The notes under the pieces: generated by a model
The model's database searches: none
What the model was told of the DNA's origin: nothing
What the model saw: only the letters and a program-made list of their open reading frames with translations
Shown here: positions 34,715 through 43,937 of the stretch, piece by piece
Numbering within the stretch: the stretch's first letter is position 1
How the letters are laid out: every line of letters starts with the position of its first letter
Translations under genes and position numbers: made by a program
Origin: Flavobacterium azizsancarii
GTDB taxonomy: Bacteria; Bacteroidota; Bacteroidia; Flavobacteriales; Flavobacteriaceae
DNA length: 64,000 bases
NCBI RefSeq assembly: GCF_027980145.1
Contig: NZ_JAMZNK010000006.1
Span: 117,401 to 181,400 of the forward strand
Direction of reading: 5' to 3'

Positions 34715-36175
34715 TTAGATGTTTTTGTCTTTTAAAATCTGCGGATAATGAATGCTGGTGTGCATGATCATTTCTCCAAATAATGTATTTGCCCAAGCGA
34801 ACCATTTTCTTGTAAACTTTGTTACATCGTCTTTATGGAATGACTCGTGCATAAATCCTGTATCGGCATTTGTTTTGATCAGGGTGCTAATACATGCTTC
34901 TATTTCTTTTTCGTCTACACTGGTAATCGCTCTTAAAACAATACTCATTGGCCAGATCGTATCTGTTCCGGTATGTGGTCCTCCAACTCCTTCGCCTGCT
35001 TTTCCTTTATAGAAAAACGGATTGTTTTCTGAAAGCACTACTTTTCTCGTATTCAAATATAGTTGATTGTCCGGTTCAACTGCACCTAAATACGGCAATG
35101 ATAATAATGAAGGTACATTGGCATCATCCATCATGTGGAAACTACCGTAACCGTTCACCTCAAAAGCAATGATTTTTCCGAATTTCGGATGATCTATAAT
35201 TCCGTTTTCTTCTAGTCCTTTCTGAACCTGTCCTTGCAATTCTTTTGCTTTAGCGACTAAGTTATCATCTTTTAATGCTGGCAAAGAAAAAATTTCCTGA
35301 AGATATCCAAGTACTTCAATGGCAAACATATTACTCGGAATTAAATATCCAAATAAAGTACTGTCATCACTTGGTCTAAAAGTCGAAACGATTAATCCGC
35401 ATGGTTTTACCGGATATCCGTAGCCGCTTAATGGCACACCATCTGTAGCCCAAGCTGTAACTCTCTGAAAATTGTATGGTCCTTTATCCGTCCATCGCTG
35501 TTGCTCTTTGAAAGTTTGCAATACCAAAAGCATTGCTTCTTTCCACTTACTGTCGAACAAACTGATATCTCCGGTTTCTTTCCAATATCCGTGCGCCAGT
35601 CTTATTGGGTAACACAAACTATCGATTTCCCATTTGCGTTCGTGGATACCAGGCTGCATTTTGGTCATGTCATTTTTCCACTCGCTTACCTGATTAAAAT
35701 CTTTATAAAAAGCATTCGCATAAGGATCAAGCAAAATACATTTGGTCTGGCGGTTGATTACTCCTTTTACCAATTCAGCCAGTTTTTTATCTTCTTTTAC
35801 AAACGGAATATACGGCCATATTTGTGCTGTACTATCACGAAGCCACATGGCATCGATATCTCCTGTAATGACATACGTATCCGGTTTTCCGTCGATGATT
35901 TCAAAATCGACTGTGGTATCTAATGTATTTGGAAAACAGTTTTCGAATAACCACGCCAATTCCGGGTTTGCGATTTGTTTTTTGATTCTTACGATTGCAG
36001 CTTCGATTGCTTTACTCGTAAATTTTCTCTCAGCTAAAGGTGGTCTTTTGGTAATAAAATCTTTTAAGGCAAAATTGAAAACATCTGACTGCATTCCGAA
36101 AACATCGGTTTGAAGTGCCAATAATCCTGCTGAAAAAATCCCTGTGTTTTTTATAAATTTTCTACGTGAATTCAT
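34715..36175 (-). CDS. GH125 exo-alpha-1,6-mannosidase, exported
   Basis: 486 residues from the ATG at 36175, chosen because it falls 4 bp after the GH92 stop and starts a twin-arginine-type signal (MNSRRKFIKNTGIFSAGLL). GH125 blocks are present: FENCFPNTLDTTV, DIDAMWLRDSTAQ with the acidic residues of the active site, WEIDSLCYPIRLA, RPSDD, and GFMHESF with a conserved Glu near residue 450. The family removes alpha-1,6-mannose from N-glycan cores. Tight spacing shows co-translation with GH92. Confidence 0.92.
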   Translation of the reverse strand: MNSRRKFIKNTGIFSAGLLALQTDVFGMQSDVFNFALKDFITKRPPLAERKFTSKAIEAAIVRIKKQIANPELAWLFENCFPNTLDTTVDFEIIDGKPDTYVITGDIDAMWLRDSTAQIWPYIPFVKEDKKLAELVKGVINRQTKCILLDPYANAFYKDFNQVSEWKNDMTKMQPGIHERKWEIDSLCYPIRLAHGYWKETGDISLFDSKWKEAMLLVLQTFKEQQRWTDKGPYNFQRVTAWATDGVPLSGYGYPVKPCGLIVSTFRPSDDSTLFGYLIPSNMFAIEVLGYLQEIFSLPALKDDNLVAKAKELQGQVQKGLEENGIIDHPKFGKIIAFEVNGYGSFHMMDDANVPSLLSLPYLGAVEPDNQLYLNTRKVVLSENNPFFYKGKAGEGVGGPHTGTDTIWPMSIVLRAITSVDEKEIEACISTLIKTNADTGFMHESFHKDDVTKFTRKWFAWANTLFGEMIMHTSIHYPQILKDKNI

Positions 36176-36179
36176 AATA

Positions 36180-38465
36180 TTATTTTGAGGTTGAGTAAGA
36201 ATATGGAAAGGCACTTGATGAAGTTCCTCTTTGTAAATTAGGCTGACTGTTCATGTCAAAATTCAATTCGCCACCTTTTAAGATATCAAAATGATTGATA
36301 TAATTTTTGGTATGCGTTGCATTGTTCCATTTTAATTCCTGAACATACTTATTAGTTTCCGAATTATTTGGTGCATTTATAACCAATTGTTTTCCGTTTT
36401 CTAACTGTACAGTTACTTTTTTAAATAGCGGAGCACCAAGAACATATTCATCTGTTCCGGGACAAACTGGATAGAATCCCATTGCTGAAAAAACATACCA
36501 GGCCGAAGTTTGTCCGTTATCCTCATCTCCGCAATATCCATCCGGAGTTGGTTTGTACAAACGGTTCATTACTTCTCTTGACCAATATTGTGTTTTCCAG
36601 GGTTCACCTGCATAATTATACAAATAAATCATATGTTGAATAGGCTGATTTCCGTGTGCATATTGTCCCATGTTCATGATTTGCATTTCGCGGATTTCAT
36701 GAATAACTGCGCCGTAATAACTATCATCAAAAATTGGCGGAGTCGTAAAAACAGCATCTAATTTAGCCGTGAATTTTTTCTGACCTCCCATTAAATCAAT
36801 CAAACCATTGATGTCATGAAAAACACTCCAGCTGTAATGCCACGCATTTCCTTCGGTAAAAGCATCTCCCCATTTAAACGGATTAAAGTTTTTTGGAAAA
36901 CTTCCGTCTTTATTTCTACCGCTCATCAGGCCAATTTCAGGATTATAAAGATTCTTATAATTCATCATTCGTTTTTCGAATAAGCTGATTTCTTTTTTCG
37001 GGCGGTTTAAGGCTTTCGCCAATTTCCAGATCGTAAAATCATCGTAGGCATATTCTAATGTTCTTGCAGCATTTTCATTGATTTTTACATCATAAGGAAC
37101 ATATCCTAAAGTGTTATAATACTCTACTCCTTTTCTCCCCACAGCATCTAATGGTCCTTCGTTATTGGCTCCGTGCAGCAAGGCTTCATATAATTTGTTG
37201 ATATCGTATCCTCGCAATCCTTTTATATAAGCATCCGCAACTACAGATGCCGAATTGTTCCCTACCATTACATCTCTAAATCCGGGACTTGACCATTCCG
37301 GCAAGAAACCGCCTTCTTTATAATCGTTGATTAATCCTTCCTGCATTTCTTTATTGATAGAAGGGTAAACTAAATTTAGTAAAGGATATAAAGCGCGGAA
37401 CGTATCCCAAAAACCAGTTCCTGCAAACATATAACCCGGCAATACTTTCCCATTATATGGGCTATAGTGTACCGTTTTTCCGTTGGCATCTATTTCATAT
37501 TGTTTCTGAGGAAAACAAACAGTACGATATAAGCTGGAATAAAATGTTTTTAACTGTTCATCGCTGCCACCTTCGGCAGTTAATTTTCCTAAAACTTTAT
37601 TCCATTCTTTTTTAGATTCAGCTACAGTTTCATTAAAGGAAGCTTTTCCTAATTCAGTGGCTAAATTCAACTCCGCTTGTTCTGCACTAATAAAAGAAGA
37701 AGAAACTTTTACGTTTACTATTTCTCCTCTTTTAGTTTTAAAACCTACAACTGCACCAACATGATTGTCTGTTAACTCTAGTTTGTCTTTTTCTAAAACT
37801 TTATCATGCCATGTATAATTGGTTGCAAATGGCTTATCGAATTGCAATACAAAATAGTTTCTGAAATTCTGAGGAACTCCACCACTATTACGGGTTGTAT
37901 AACCAATAATTTTATTTTCTGACGGAATAATTTTGATATAGGAACCTTTATCAAAAGCATCAATTACGATTGAAGATTGTTCGTTTTCCGGGAATGTAAT
38001 CTGAAAATGTGCTGCTCTTTCTGTAGCTGTAATTTCGGTCGTCACATCATAATCAGCAAGATATACGCTGTAATAATATGGTTTTGAAACCTCAGCTTTA
38101 TGGCTGAACCAACTTCCTCTTTCGTCTTCGGCAAAACTTAGTTTACCAGTAACCGGCATGATCGAAAACTGTCCGTAATCGTTCATCCAGGGCGAAGGCT
38201 GGTGTGTTTGTTTGAATCCTCTAATCTTTTCTGCGGTATAAACATACGCCCATCCGTCGCCCATCTTTCCGGTTTGAGGTGTCCAGAAATTCATTCCCCA
38301 AGGTCGGCAAATTGCTGGATACGTATTTCCGTTAGAAAGACTATGCAACGATTGTGTCCCCATTAAAGGATTTACATATTCTACAGGATCTATCGTTTTT
38401 ACTTGTGCATTTGCAAAAACGCAACAATGTAGTAGCCCTAAAAAAATTAAACTCTTTATTTTCAT
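36180..38465 (-). CDS. GH92 alpha-mannosidase (copy 1), exported
   Basis: 761 residues with a signal peptide (1-20, FANA-Q). GH92 signatures: DPVEYVNPLMGT near the mature start, SNGNTYPA, WDTFRALYPLLNLV, VIHEIREM with the conserved acid Glu, GQYAHGNQPIQHM and GYCGDEDNGQTSAWYVFSAMGFYPVCPG with the catalytic Asp. These calcium-dependent enzymes invert alpha-1,2/1,3/1,4-linked mannose. The WMNDYG segment and different N-terminal loops set it apart from copy 2 (38928-41204), suggesting another linkage preference. Confidence 0.93.
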   Translation of the reverse strand: MKIKSLIFLGLLHCCVFANAQVKTIDPVEYVNPLMGTQSLHSLSNGNTYPAICRPWGMNFWTPQTGKMGDGWAYVYTAEKIRGFKQTHQPSPWMNDYGQFSIMPVTGKLSFAEDERGSWFSHKAEVSKPYYYSVYLADYDVTTEITATERAAHFQITFPENEQSSIVIDAFDKGSYIKIIPSENKIIGYTTRNSGGVPQNFRNYFVLQFDKPFATNYTWHDKVLEKDKLELTDNHVGAVVGFKTKRGEIVNVKVSSSFISAEQAELNLATELGKASFNETVAESKKEWNKVLGKLTAEGGSDEQLKTFYSSLYRTVCFPQKQYEIDANGKTVHYSPYNGKVLPGYMFAGTGFWDTFRALYPLLNLVYPSINKEMQEGLINDYKEGGFLPEWSSPGFRDVMVGNNSASVVADAYIKGLRGYDINKLYEALLHGANNEGPLDAVGRKGVEYYNTLGYVPYDVKINENAARTLEYAYDDFTIWKLAKALNRPKKEISLFEKRMMNYKNLYNPEIGLMSGRNKDGSFPKNFNPFKWGDAFTEGNAWHYSWSVFHDINGLIDLMGGQKKFTAKLDAVFTTPPIFDDSYYGAVIHEIREMQIMNMGQYAHGNQPIQHMIYLYNYAGEPWKTQYWSREVMNRLYKPTPDGYCGDEDNGQTSAWYVFSAMGFYPVCPGTDEYVLGAPLFKKVTVQLENGKQLVINAPNNSETNKYVQELKWNNATHTKNYINHFDILKGGELNFDMNSQPNLQRGTSSSAFPYSYSTSK

Positions 38466-38552
38466 ATTCTTATTTATTATCCTGACAGGTTTTGAAAACC
38501 TGTTAGCTATTATGTATTTATTCTAAAATCTGAATCTCGATAAGCTTTGTCA

Positions 38553-38905
38553 AAGTTCGAAACTTTGACAAAGCTGGCGTAAACCTGAAATCTTAAATTA
38601 TACCTAACAGGTTTTGAAAACCTATTAGGAAACTGAAAACTAATTTTAAACTTTGACAAAACTGGCGTAAACCTCAAATCTTAAATTATACCTAACAGGT
38701 TTTGAAAACCTGTTAGGAAACTGAAAACTAATTTTAAACTTTGACAAAACTGGCGTAAACCTGAAAACTTAAACTGTATCTAACAGGTTTTGAAAACCTG
38801 TTAGGAAACTGAAAACTAATTTTAAACTTTGAAACAACTGGCGTAAACCTCAAATCTTAAATTATACCTAACAGGTTTTGAAAACCTGTTAGGAAACTGA
38901 AAACT
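38553..38905. repeat. 88-bp tandem repeat array, about four copies, each with a palindrome
   Basis: Palindromes with arms CTAACAGGTTTT/AAAACCTGTTAG around G start at 38603, 38691, 38779 and 38867, exactly 88 bp apart; a related one is at 38481-38507. Between them the unit reads AAACTGAAAACTAATTTTAA, then CTTTGACAAAACTGGCGTAA. This 462-bp gap between the two GH92 genes has no coding content. Confidence 0.9.
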
Positions 38906-38927
38906 GCGACTGAAAACTAAAAACTCC

Positions 38928-41204
38928 CTAAAGCGGTCTATCTTCTTTTTTCACTCCAAAAGTTGTCGATGGTTTGCTTCCCATATACAATTTTAATTCG
39001 CCTCCTTTTACAATCATATCATGTGTAATGTATGATTTTGTATAAGGTTTTCCGTTGTATTCTGCTTTTTGAATGTAGATATTGGTTTTACTATTGTTTA
39101 TTGCATTCAATGTAAACGAAATACCTTCTTTATGATGAATTGTAGCTGTATTTACAATTGGACTTCCCAAAATATAAACTCTATTTGCAGGATTAACGGA
39201 ATAGAATCCCATTGAAGAGAAAATATACCAAGCCGACATTTGTCCTAAATCTTCATTTCCACATAATCCGTCTGGTTTTGTAGAGTAGAATTTATCATCA
39301 ATTTCACGGATTAGTTTAGCCGTTTTCCAAGGCTGTCCTGCGAATGCATACAAATAAGGAATATGATGGTTTGGCTCATTTCCTTGTGCATATTGACCAA
39401 TTAATCCACTAATATCCGGTGAAATTTCTTCACCTTCTACTTTATCTGTGATTAGGAAAAGTGAATCTAATTTGGCTAAGAATTTATCTTCGCTTCCAAA
39501 TAATTCAATCAAACCGTGAGGATCCTGAGGAACTAACCAAGTGTATTGCCACGCATTTCCCTCTACATAATCGTCTTTACGATGGGCGGATGAAAGCGGA
39601 TTAAATGGTGTTCTCCAATTTCCGTCTGTCAATTTACCTCTCATGAATGTCGTTTCTTTATCAAAATAAAGTTTGTACAAATTGGCTCTTTTGGTAAAAT
39701 AATTATAATCGTCTGTCTTATTCAAATCTTTAGCCATTAGTGCAATACAATAATCATCTATTGCATATTCTAAAGCATTACCAACTGATTCTAACAATTT
39801 ATCAGCAGGAATGTATTCTAGTTTTTGAACATAATCCATTCCTTCACGTGTTTGCATGGCAGTTTTTTTGATTGCTTCATACGCCAATGCTACATCATAA
39901 TCTCTGTATCCTTTCATATAGGCATCTACAATAACAGCGATCGAGTGATTCCCATTCATGGTATTGGTTTCGTTCCCCATCAAATGCCAAACCGGTAATC
40001 TTCCTTGCTGTTGGTAGATGGCTAAAAATGATTTAACAATATCATTGATTTTATCGGGATGAGTGATGGTATATAAAGGATGTAAAGCACGGTAGGTATC
40101 CCAAAGCGAAAAAGTCGTATAGTTGGTAAATCCTGCTTTTTCGTATACTTTTTTATCTGTTCCTCTGTAATCTCCGTTTACATCATTAAAAATTGAAGGT
40201 GCAAACATGGTATGATACATGGCAGTGTAAAAAACTTTCATCGTTTTATCATCTCCTTTTATCTGAATCTTATTTAATTCTTTGTTCCATTTTGAAGTGG
40301 CTTCTTTTACTACAGCATTAAAATCCCAACCTGGAATTTCAGCTTTGATATTGGCAGCAGCATTCTCATAACTTACAGGAGAAATTCCGACTTTTACTAA
40401 AACTTGTTTGTTTTTTAAAGTTGCAAAATCCAAAACAGCTTTCATTCTTACCGCTTCACCTTCATTTCCCGCAACAACAGTTATACTGTCGTATAAAGCC
40501 ATTTTAGAAATTGGCTCTGAGAATTCCATAGTAAAAAAGACACGTTGGTCAGTTGCCCAACCTGTAGAATAACGATATCCTGCAAGGGTGGTTGCGTTTA
40601 TTTTTTTGATAAAAGTTTTTACCGGTTTGTCCCAGCCTATACCGTCTGCAAGATCCAATAAAACGTGATTATCTGTAGTAGTATTAAAAGTATATTTATG
40701 AAAACCAACTCTTTCGCTCGCTGTCAATTCAGCTTTGATTTTGTATTTGTCAAGCAAAACACTGTAATATCCCGCTTTCGTTACTTCATTTTTATGAGAG
40801 AAATAGGAACCATAACCCGTTGCCATATCTTCTTTTGTTCCTTTGGTAAGCGGCACTTTTCCTGATACCGGCAATAACAAAATATCATTTAAATCTCCGA
40901 TTCCTGTTCCGCTTAAGTGCGTGTGTGTAAAACCTAATATGGTATTACTGGCATAGTTGTATCCGCTGCACCAATCCCAGCCTTCAAAAACATTTACCGG
41001 TCCTAATTGCACTGCTCCAAAAGGAACATTGGCTCCCACAAATACGTGACCATGACCTGCAGATCCTATATATGGATTTACATATTGGGTATAATCTATA
41101 TTGTTTTGTTTTACTTTCTTTTCCTGCGAAATGACAGGATTGGCAAAAAACAGGTTTAAAGCACAGATTCCGCTAAAAACTATTTTGTTATATTTTGTAA
41201 ACAT
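38928..41204 (-). CDS. GH92 alpha-mannosidase (copy 2), exported
   Basis: 758 residues with a signal peptide (about 1-26, PVIS-Q). GH92 motifs: YTQYVNPYIGSAGHGHVFVG, THTHLSGTGIGDL, SLWDTYRALHPLYT, GNHSIAVIVDAY, GQYAHGNEP (here GQYAQGNEPNHH), and LCGNEDLGQMSAWYIFSSMGFYSVNP with the catalytic Asp. It is closer to the GH92 group in which the acid motif is HLSGTG; alpha-1,2- or alpha-1,3-mannosidase activity is likely. Both copies should trim high-mannose glycans before the GH2 and GH125 enzymes finish the core. Confidence 0.93.
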   Translation of the reverse strand: MFTKYNKIVFSGICALNLFFANPVISQEKKVKQNNIDYTQYVNPYIGSAGHGHVFVGANVPFGAVQLGPVNVFEGWDWCSGYNYASNTILGFTHTHLSGTGIGDLNDILLLPVSGKVPLTKGTKEDMATGYGSYFSHKNEVTKAGYYSVLLDKYKIKAELTASERVGFHKYTFNTTTDNHVLLDLADGIGWDKPVKTFIKKINATTLAGYRYSTGWATDQRVFFTMEFSEPISKMALYDSITVVAGNEGEAVRMKAVLDFATLKNKQVLVKVGISPVSYENAAANIKAEIPGWDFNAVVKEATSKWNKELNKIQIKGDDKTMKVFYTAMYHTMFAPSIFNDVNGDYRGTDKKVYEKAGFTNYTTFSLWDTYRALHPLYTITHPDKINDIVKSFLAIYQQQGRLPVWHLMGNETNTMNGNHSIAVIVDAYMKGYRDYDVALAYEAIKKTAMQTREGMDYVQKLEYIPADKLLESVGNALEYAIDDYCIALMAKDLNKTDDYNYFTKRANLYKLYFDKETTFMRGKLTDGNWRTPFNPLSSAHRKDDYVEGNAWQYTWLVPQDPHGLIELFGSEDKFLAKLDSLFLITDKVEGEEISPDISGLIGQYAQGNEPNHHIPYLYAFAGQPWKTAKLIREIDDKFYSTKPDGLCGNEDLGQMSAWYIFSSMGFYSVNPANRVYILGSPIVNTATIHHKEGISFTLNAINNSKTNIYIQKAEYNGKPYTKSYITHDMIVKGGELKLYMGSKPSTTFGVKKEDRPL

Positions 41205-41345
41205 ATTTTTTTATTTGATTTGTTGAATGGGCCACGGATGATACGGGTTAAACTGATTTACACGGATTTTTTTTAATCTTTGAGTCTGAAAAATTAATCG
41301 CAGAGCACAATCCTGATAGTTATTGGGATATGCAAGGGCCACAAG

Positions 41346-41367
41346 GAGACGCACTGCTGTGCGCCTC
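41346..41367. repeat. Short inverted repeat (GAGACGCAC type)
   Basis: GAGACGCAC (41346-41354) and GTGCGCCTC (41359-41367) are complementary except at one position. Resembles a small intergenic element seen in many Bacteroidota spacers; a single copy was noticed here. Confidence 0.5.
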
Positions 41368-41410
41368 TACGGAAAACCTTTGAACCTTGTTTTATTCATA
41401 ATACAAGAAA

Positions 41411-41474
41411 CCTTTGTCCCTTTGAACCTTTGAACCTTTGAACCTTTGTTCCTTTGTTCCTTTGTTCCTTTGTT
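41411..41474. repeat. Octanucleotide tandem repeat, eight units
   Basis: Units of CCTTTGNN: one CCTTTGTC, three CCTTTGAA, four CCTTTGTT, each exactly 8 bp, ending 11 bp beyond the stop codon of the GH2 gene. It lies in the 3' region between the GH2 and GH92 genes. Confidence 0.9.
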
Positions 41475-41485
41475 CCTAAAAAAAC

Positions 41486-43474
41486 TTAGTACCTCTTTAA
41501 AACATTATACAGAGAATAAACTTTTACTTCCGGCTTTGCAATTTTCCCTTCGAACGTAATTGTTTTTTCTTCGCCTGCTTTTAAATCCATGTAATTATCG
41601 CTCCATTTTCCGGTATACCCTTTTATGGAAACGTTTACATATTTGGCAAATTTTGAAGCTTTTAAAATCAGTTTATTTCCTTGTACTTTCCATGTGATTT
41701 GTGGGTCTTCGAGTTTTAAATCTATCGGACGTGTCAAATCAATTTCGGGAGTTTTATCATCACGATACGCTTCTTTCATGGCGTACCAGGCTGCTTTGGG
41801 CTGACGATCATAATAATCGGTTACGCTCCAGCTTGCTACCGGCCAGCAATCATTAAGTTGCCAAACCAATGTTCCCATATTATAAGGTGCTTTTGAACGG
41901 TGAATTCCTATAATATTTTTAAGCGAATAATATTGTAAACATTGTGTGAGGTATGAATAATCCTCAACATTCATTTTCTTTATTTTGGTTGAATCAATGA
42001 AATATCTGTTCAGATAAGAATCTAATTTCATGAATCCTTTTCCGGCTTTTTGATGTGCCTGCAAAATATCCGAATATAAATAGCGGTCTTCCGGTAAAGT
42101 AAATTTTTCGATCGAAGAATATGTTGGCATTGCCTGCATTCCGTATTCGCTCACAAAACGACCTGTTTTTTTCTGCACGGCTTCTACATCTTCTAATCCC
42201 CACCAGGTTCCCCAATAGTGACTGTCTCCCTCAGTAAGGCTTTTTTCTTTTGACCAGTGAAATAATGGTGACGAACTGATATACGGTCTTTTGTTATCGA
42301 CTTCTTTTACCCATTTTGGAATACTATCCTGAAACAAACGAACATAGTCTTTCCATAAACGAGTTGAATCCTGCTTGGACATGTTCATGCTTTTTTGCCA
42401 GCCCCAGCTTTTAAATGCTTCATCGATTTCATTATTACCACACCATAAAACAATACTTTTATGATGGCGTAAACGTTTTACCTGATACTGAACTTCTTTT
42501 TTTACATTATCAAAAAAAGCATCATCTCCAGGTACCATTGTTCCGGCAAACATAAAATCCTGCCAGACATAGATTCCGTTTTTATCGCATAGATCATAAA
42601 AATAATCGTCTTCATAAATTCCTCCACCCCAAACACGAAGCATATTCATATTGGCGTCTTTGGCCATTCCAATTACTTTTTCGTATTCTTTTTTGGTTAC
42701 TCTTGAAAGAAATGCATCTGACGGGATATAATTGGCCCCTTTCATGTAAACCGGTTTTCCATCGATTTTAAAATAAAATGTTTTACCCAAATTATCCGGT
42801 TGTTGTACCAACTCGATTTTGCGATCTAAAACATAAGGTTTCTCAGGAGCTTTTGTATCATAAGCTTCTAATCGTGGTGTTTTCCAGATGCCGCAAGTGG
42901 TAAATTTTGGTCCCCAATCCCATCCAAAATGATATTGCGCTTTACGCACATAAGCACGGGGATTATCCGGAATTACAAACGGAAAATCTTTCTTGGCAAG
43001 TGAATCCACTACATTCTGTGCCGATTTAAAAACGATAACCAAATCATTATTTCCTGATTTAATTAGTTTTTTTACATCAACTCTCCATTGACGGAACATA
43101 TTATCGGCTTTTAAAACCAATTGATTGTTCAGGTAGACTGTTGCGTACGTATCCAAACCATCAAAGACCAGTTCGGCGTTTTTCTTTTTTAATGTTGCCG
43201 GAGTAACCTGAAAAGTAGTTTTATATTCCCAGTCTTTCTTTTCGATCCATTCCAGTTTTTTTTCATTATCTCTGTAAAATGGATCCGGTATTAATTTGTT
43301 GTTCAACAAATCAGTATGTATTTCTCCGGGAACTGTGGCAGGGTGCCATTTTTCAGTTTTCGTTTCGCGATACTGCCATCCGGTTTTCAAATCTGTATTT
43401 TGGGCATTTGCCGCCAATGAAAAATTGGCGAGACAAATACCGACAAACCAATAAAATCTTTTTTTATACTCCAT
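41486..43474 (-). CDS. GH2 beta-mannosidase, shortened, exported
   Basis: 662 residues from the ATG at 43474, which gives a clean signal peptide (1-24, AANA-Q). N-terminal jelly roll about 26-205 (VPGEIHTDLL, WEYKTTF, FGWDWGPKF) and TIM barrel about 218-560, with acid/base E349 in WCGNNEID and nucleophile E443 in FVSEYGMQ. From memory of the family (about 850 residues, five domains), the small Ig-like domain between jelly roll and barrel is reduced to about 12 residues, and the one after the barrel also seems missing; the last ~75 residues resemble the C-terminal domain. It would cut the Man-beta-1,4-GlcNAc core bond of N-glycans, if active. Confidence 0.88.
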   Translation of the reverse strand: MEYKKRFYWFVGICLANFSLAANAQNTDLKTGWQYRETKTEKWHPATVPGEIHTDLLNNKLIPDPFYRDNEKKLEWIEKKDWEYKTTFQVTPATLKKKNAELVFDGLDTYATVYLNNQLVLKADNMFRQWRVDVKKLIKSGNNDLVIVFKSAQNVVDSLAKKDFPFVIPDNPRAYVRKAQYHFGWDWGPKFTTCGIWKTPRLEAYDTKAPEKPYVLDRKIELVQQPDNLGKTFYFKIDGKPVYMKGANYIPSDAFLSRVTKKEYEKVIGMAKDANMNMLRVWGGGIYEDDYFYDLCDKNGIYVWQDFMFAGTMVPGDDAFFDNVKKEVQYQVKRLRHHKSIVLWCGNNEIDEAFKSWGWQKSMNMSKQDSTRLWKDYVRLFQDSIPKWVKEVDNKRPYISSSPLFHWSKEKSLTEGDSHYWGTWWGLEDVEAVQKKTGRFVSEYGMQAMPTYSSIEKFTLPEDRYLYSDILQAHQKAGKGFMKLDSYLNRYFIDSTKIKKMNVEDYSYLTQCLQYYSLKNIIGIHRSKAPYNMGTLVWQLNDCWPVASWSVTDYYDRQPKAAWYAMKEAYRDDKTPEIDLTRPIDLKLEDPQITWKVQGNKLILKASKFAKYVNVSIKGYTGKWSDNYMDLKAGEEKTITFEGKIAKPEVKVYSLYNVLKRY

Positions 43475-43937
43475 ATTTACTGAATAATAAATTACTGTAT
43501 TTTTCAATTCTGTCGCTGGCAGTGTGAGAAGGATAACCGATTATCTCTATTATTGCCTTCTCGTTTTAGGGTGTATTACGGAATAAAAGTAACTAACAAA
43601 ATATCCTGAAATCATTTCCTTTTTTTACGGCTGCCAAGCTTGATTTAATTTTTGATTTTAGTCCCGATTCCCAAACGTCGGAAAGGGATAGATTTCTGAT
43701 TGTGGCTTTCTAAATCTTAAAAAAATATTTATCCTTCTATTACATTCTTCTAAAAATAATTCCACCTTTTTCAGTAAAAGCAAATTTATCTTTTGCGAAA
43801 AAAAAGGACTAAAACATCTGAATGATTGTAGCATAAAACTCCTCTAATTTAATGAAAATCAAAATAGAAACTTAAAAATAAGCCGGGACGGGATGTATAT
43901 CCCATCCGACTTATTTTAACTAACTTAACCAAATTAA
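43475..43937. other. 463-bp intergenic region between GH2 and susD genes
   Basis: No gene seen. Contains the susCD terminator at 43875-43917. The remainder is AT-rich with no repeat of the families listed elsewhere, and no LacI-type box was found, so the promoter of the GH2 gene is unresolved. Confidence 0.5.
43875..43917 (-). terminator. Terminator of the mannan susCD operon
   Basis: Long inverted repeat AAATAAG-CGGGACGGGAT facing ATCCCATCCG-CTTATTT with a GTAT loop and a few unpaired bases; A-rich to the left gives a U-rich tail on the minus-strand transcript. It begins about 20 bp after the susD stop. Confidence 0.8.

Noticed and set aside
38553..38905. CRISPR array
   Set aside because: Whole 88-bp unit including the linker is repeated, so there are no unique spacers.
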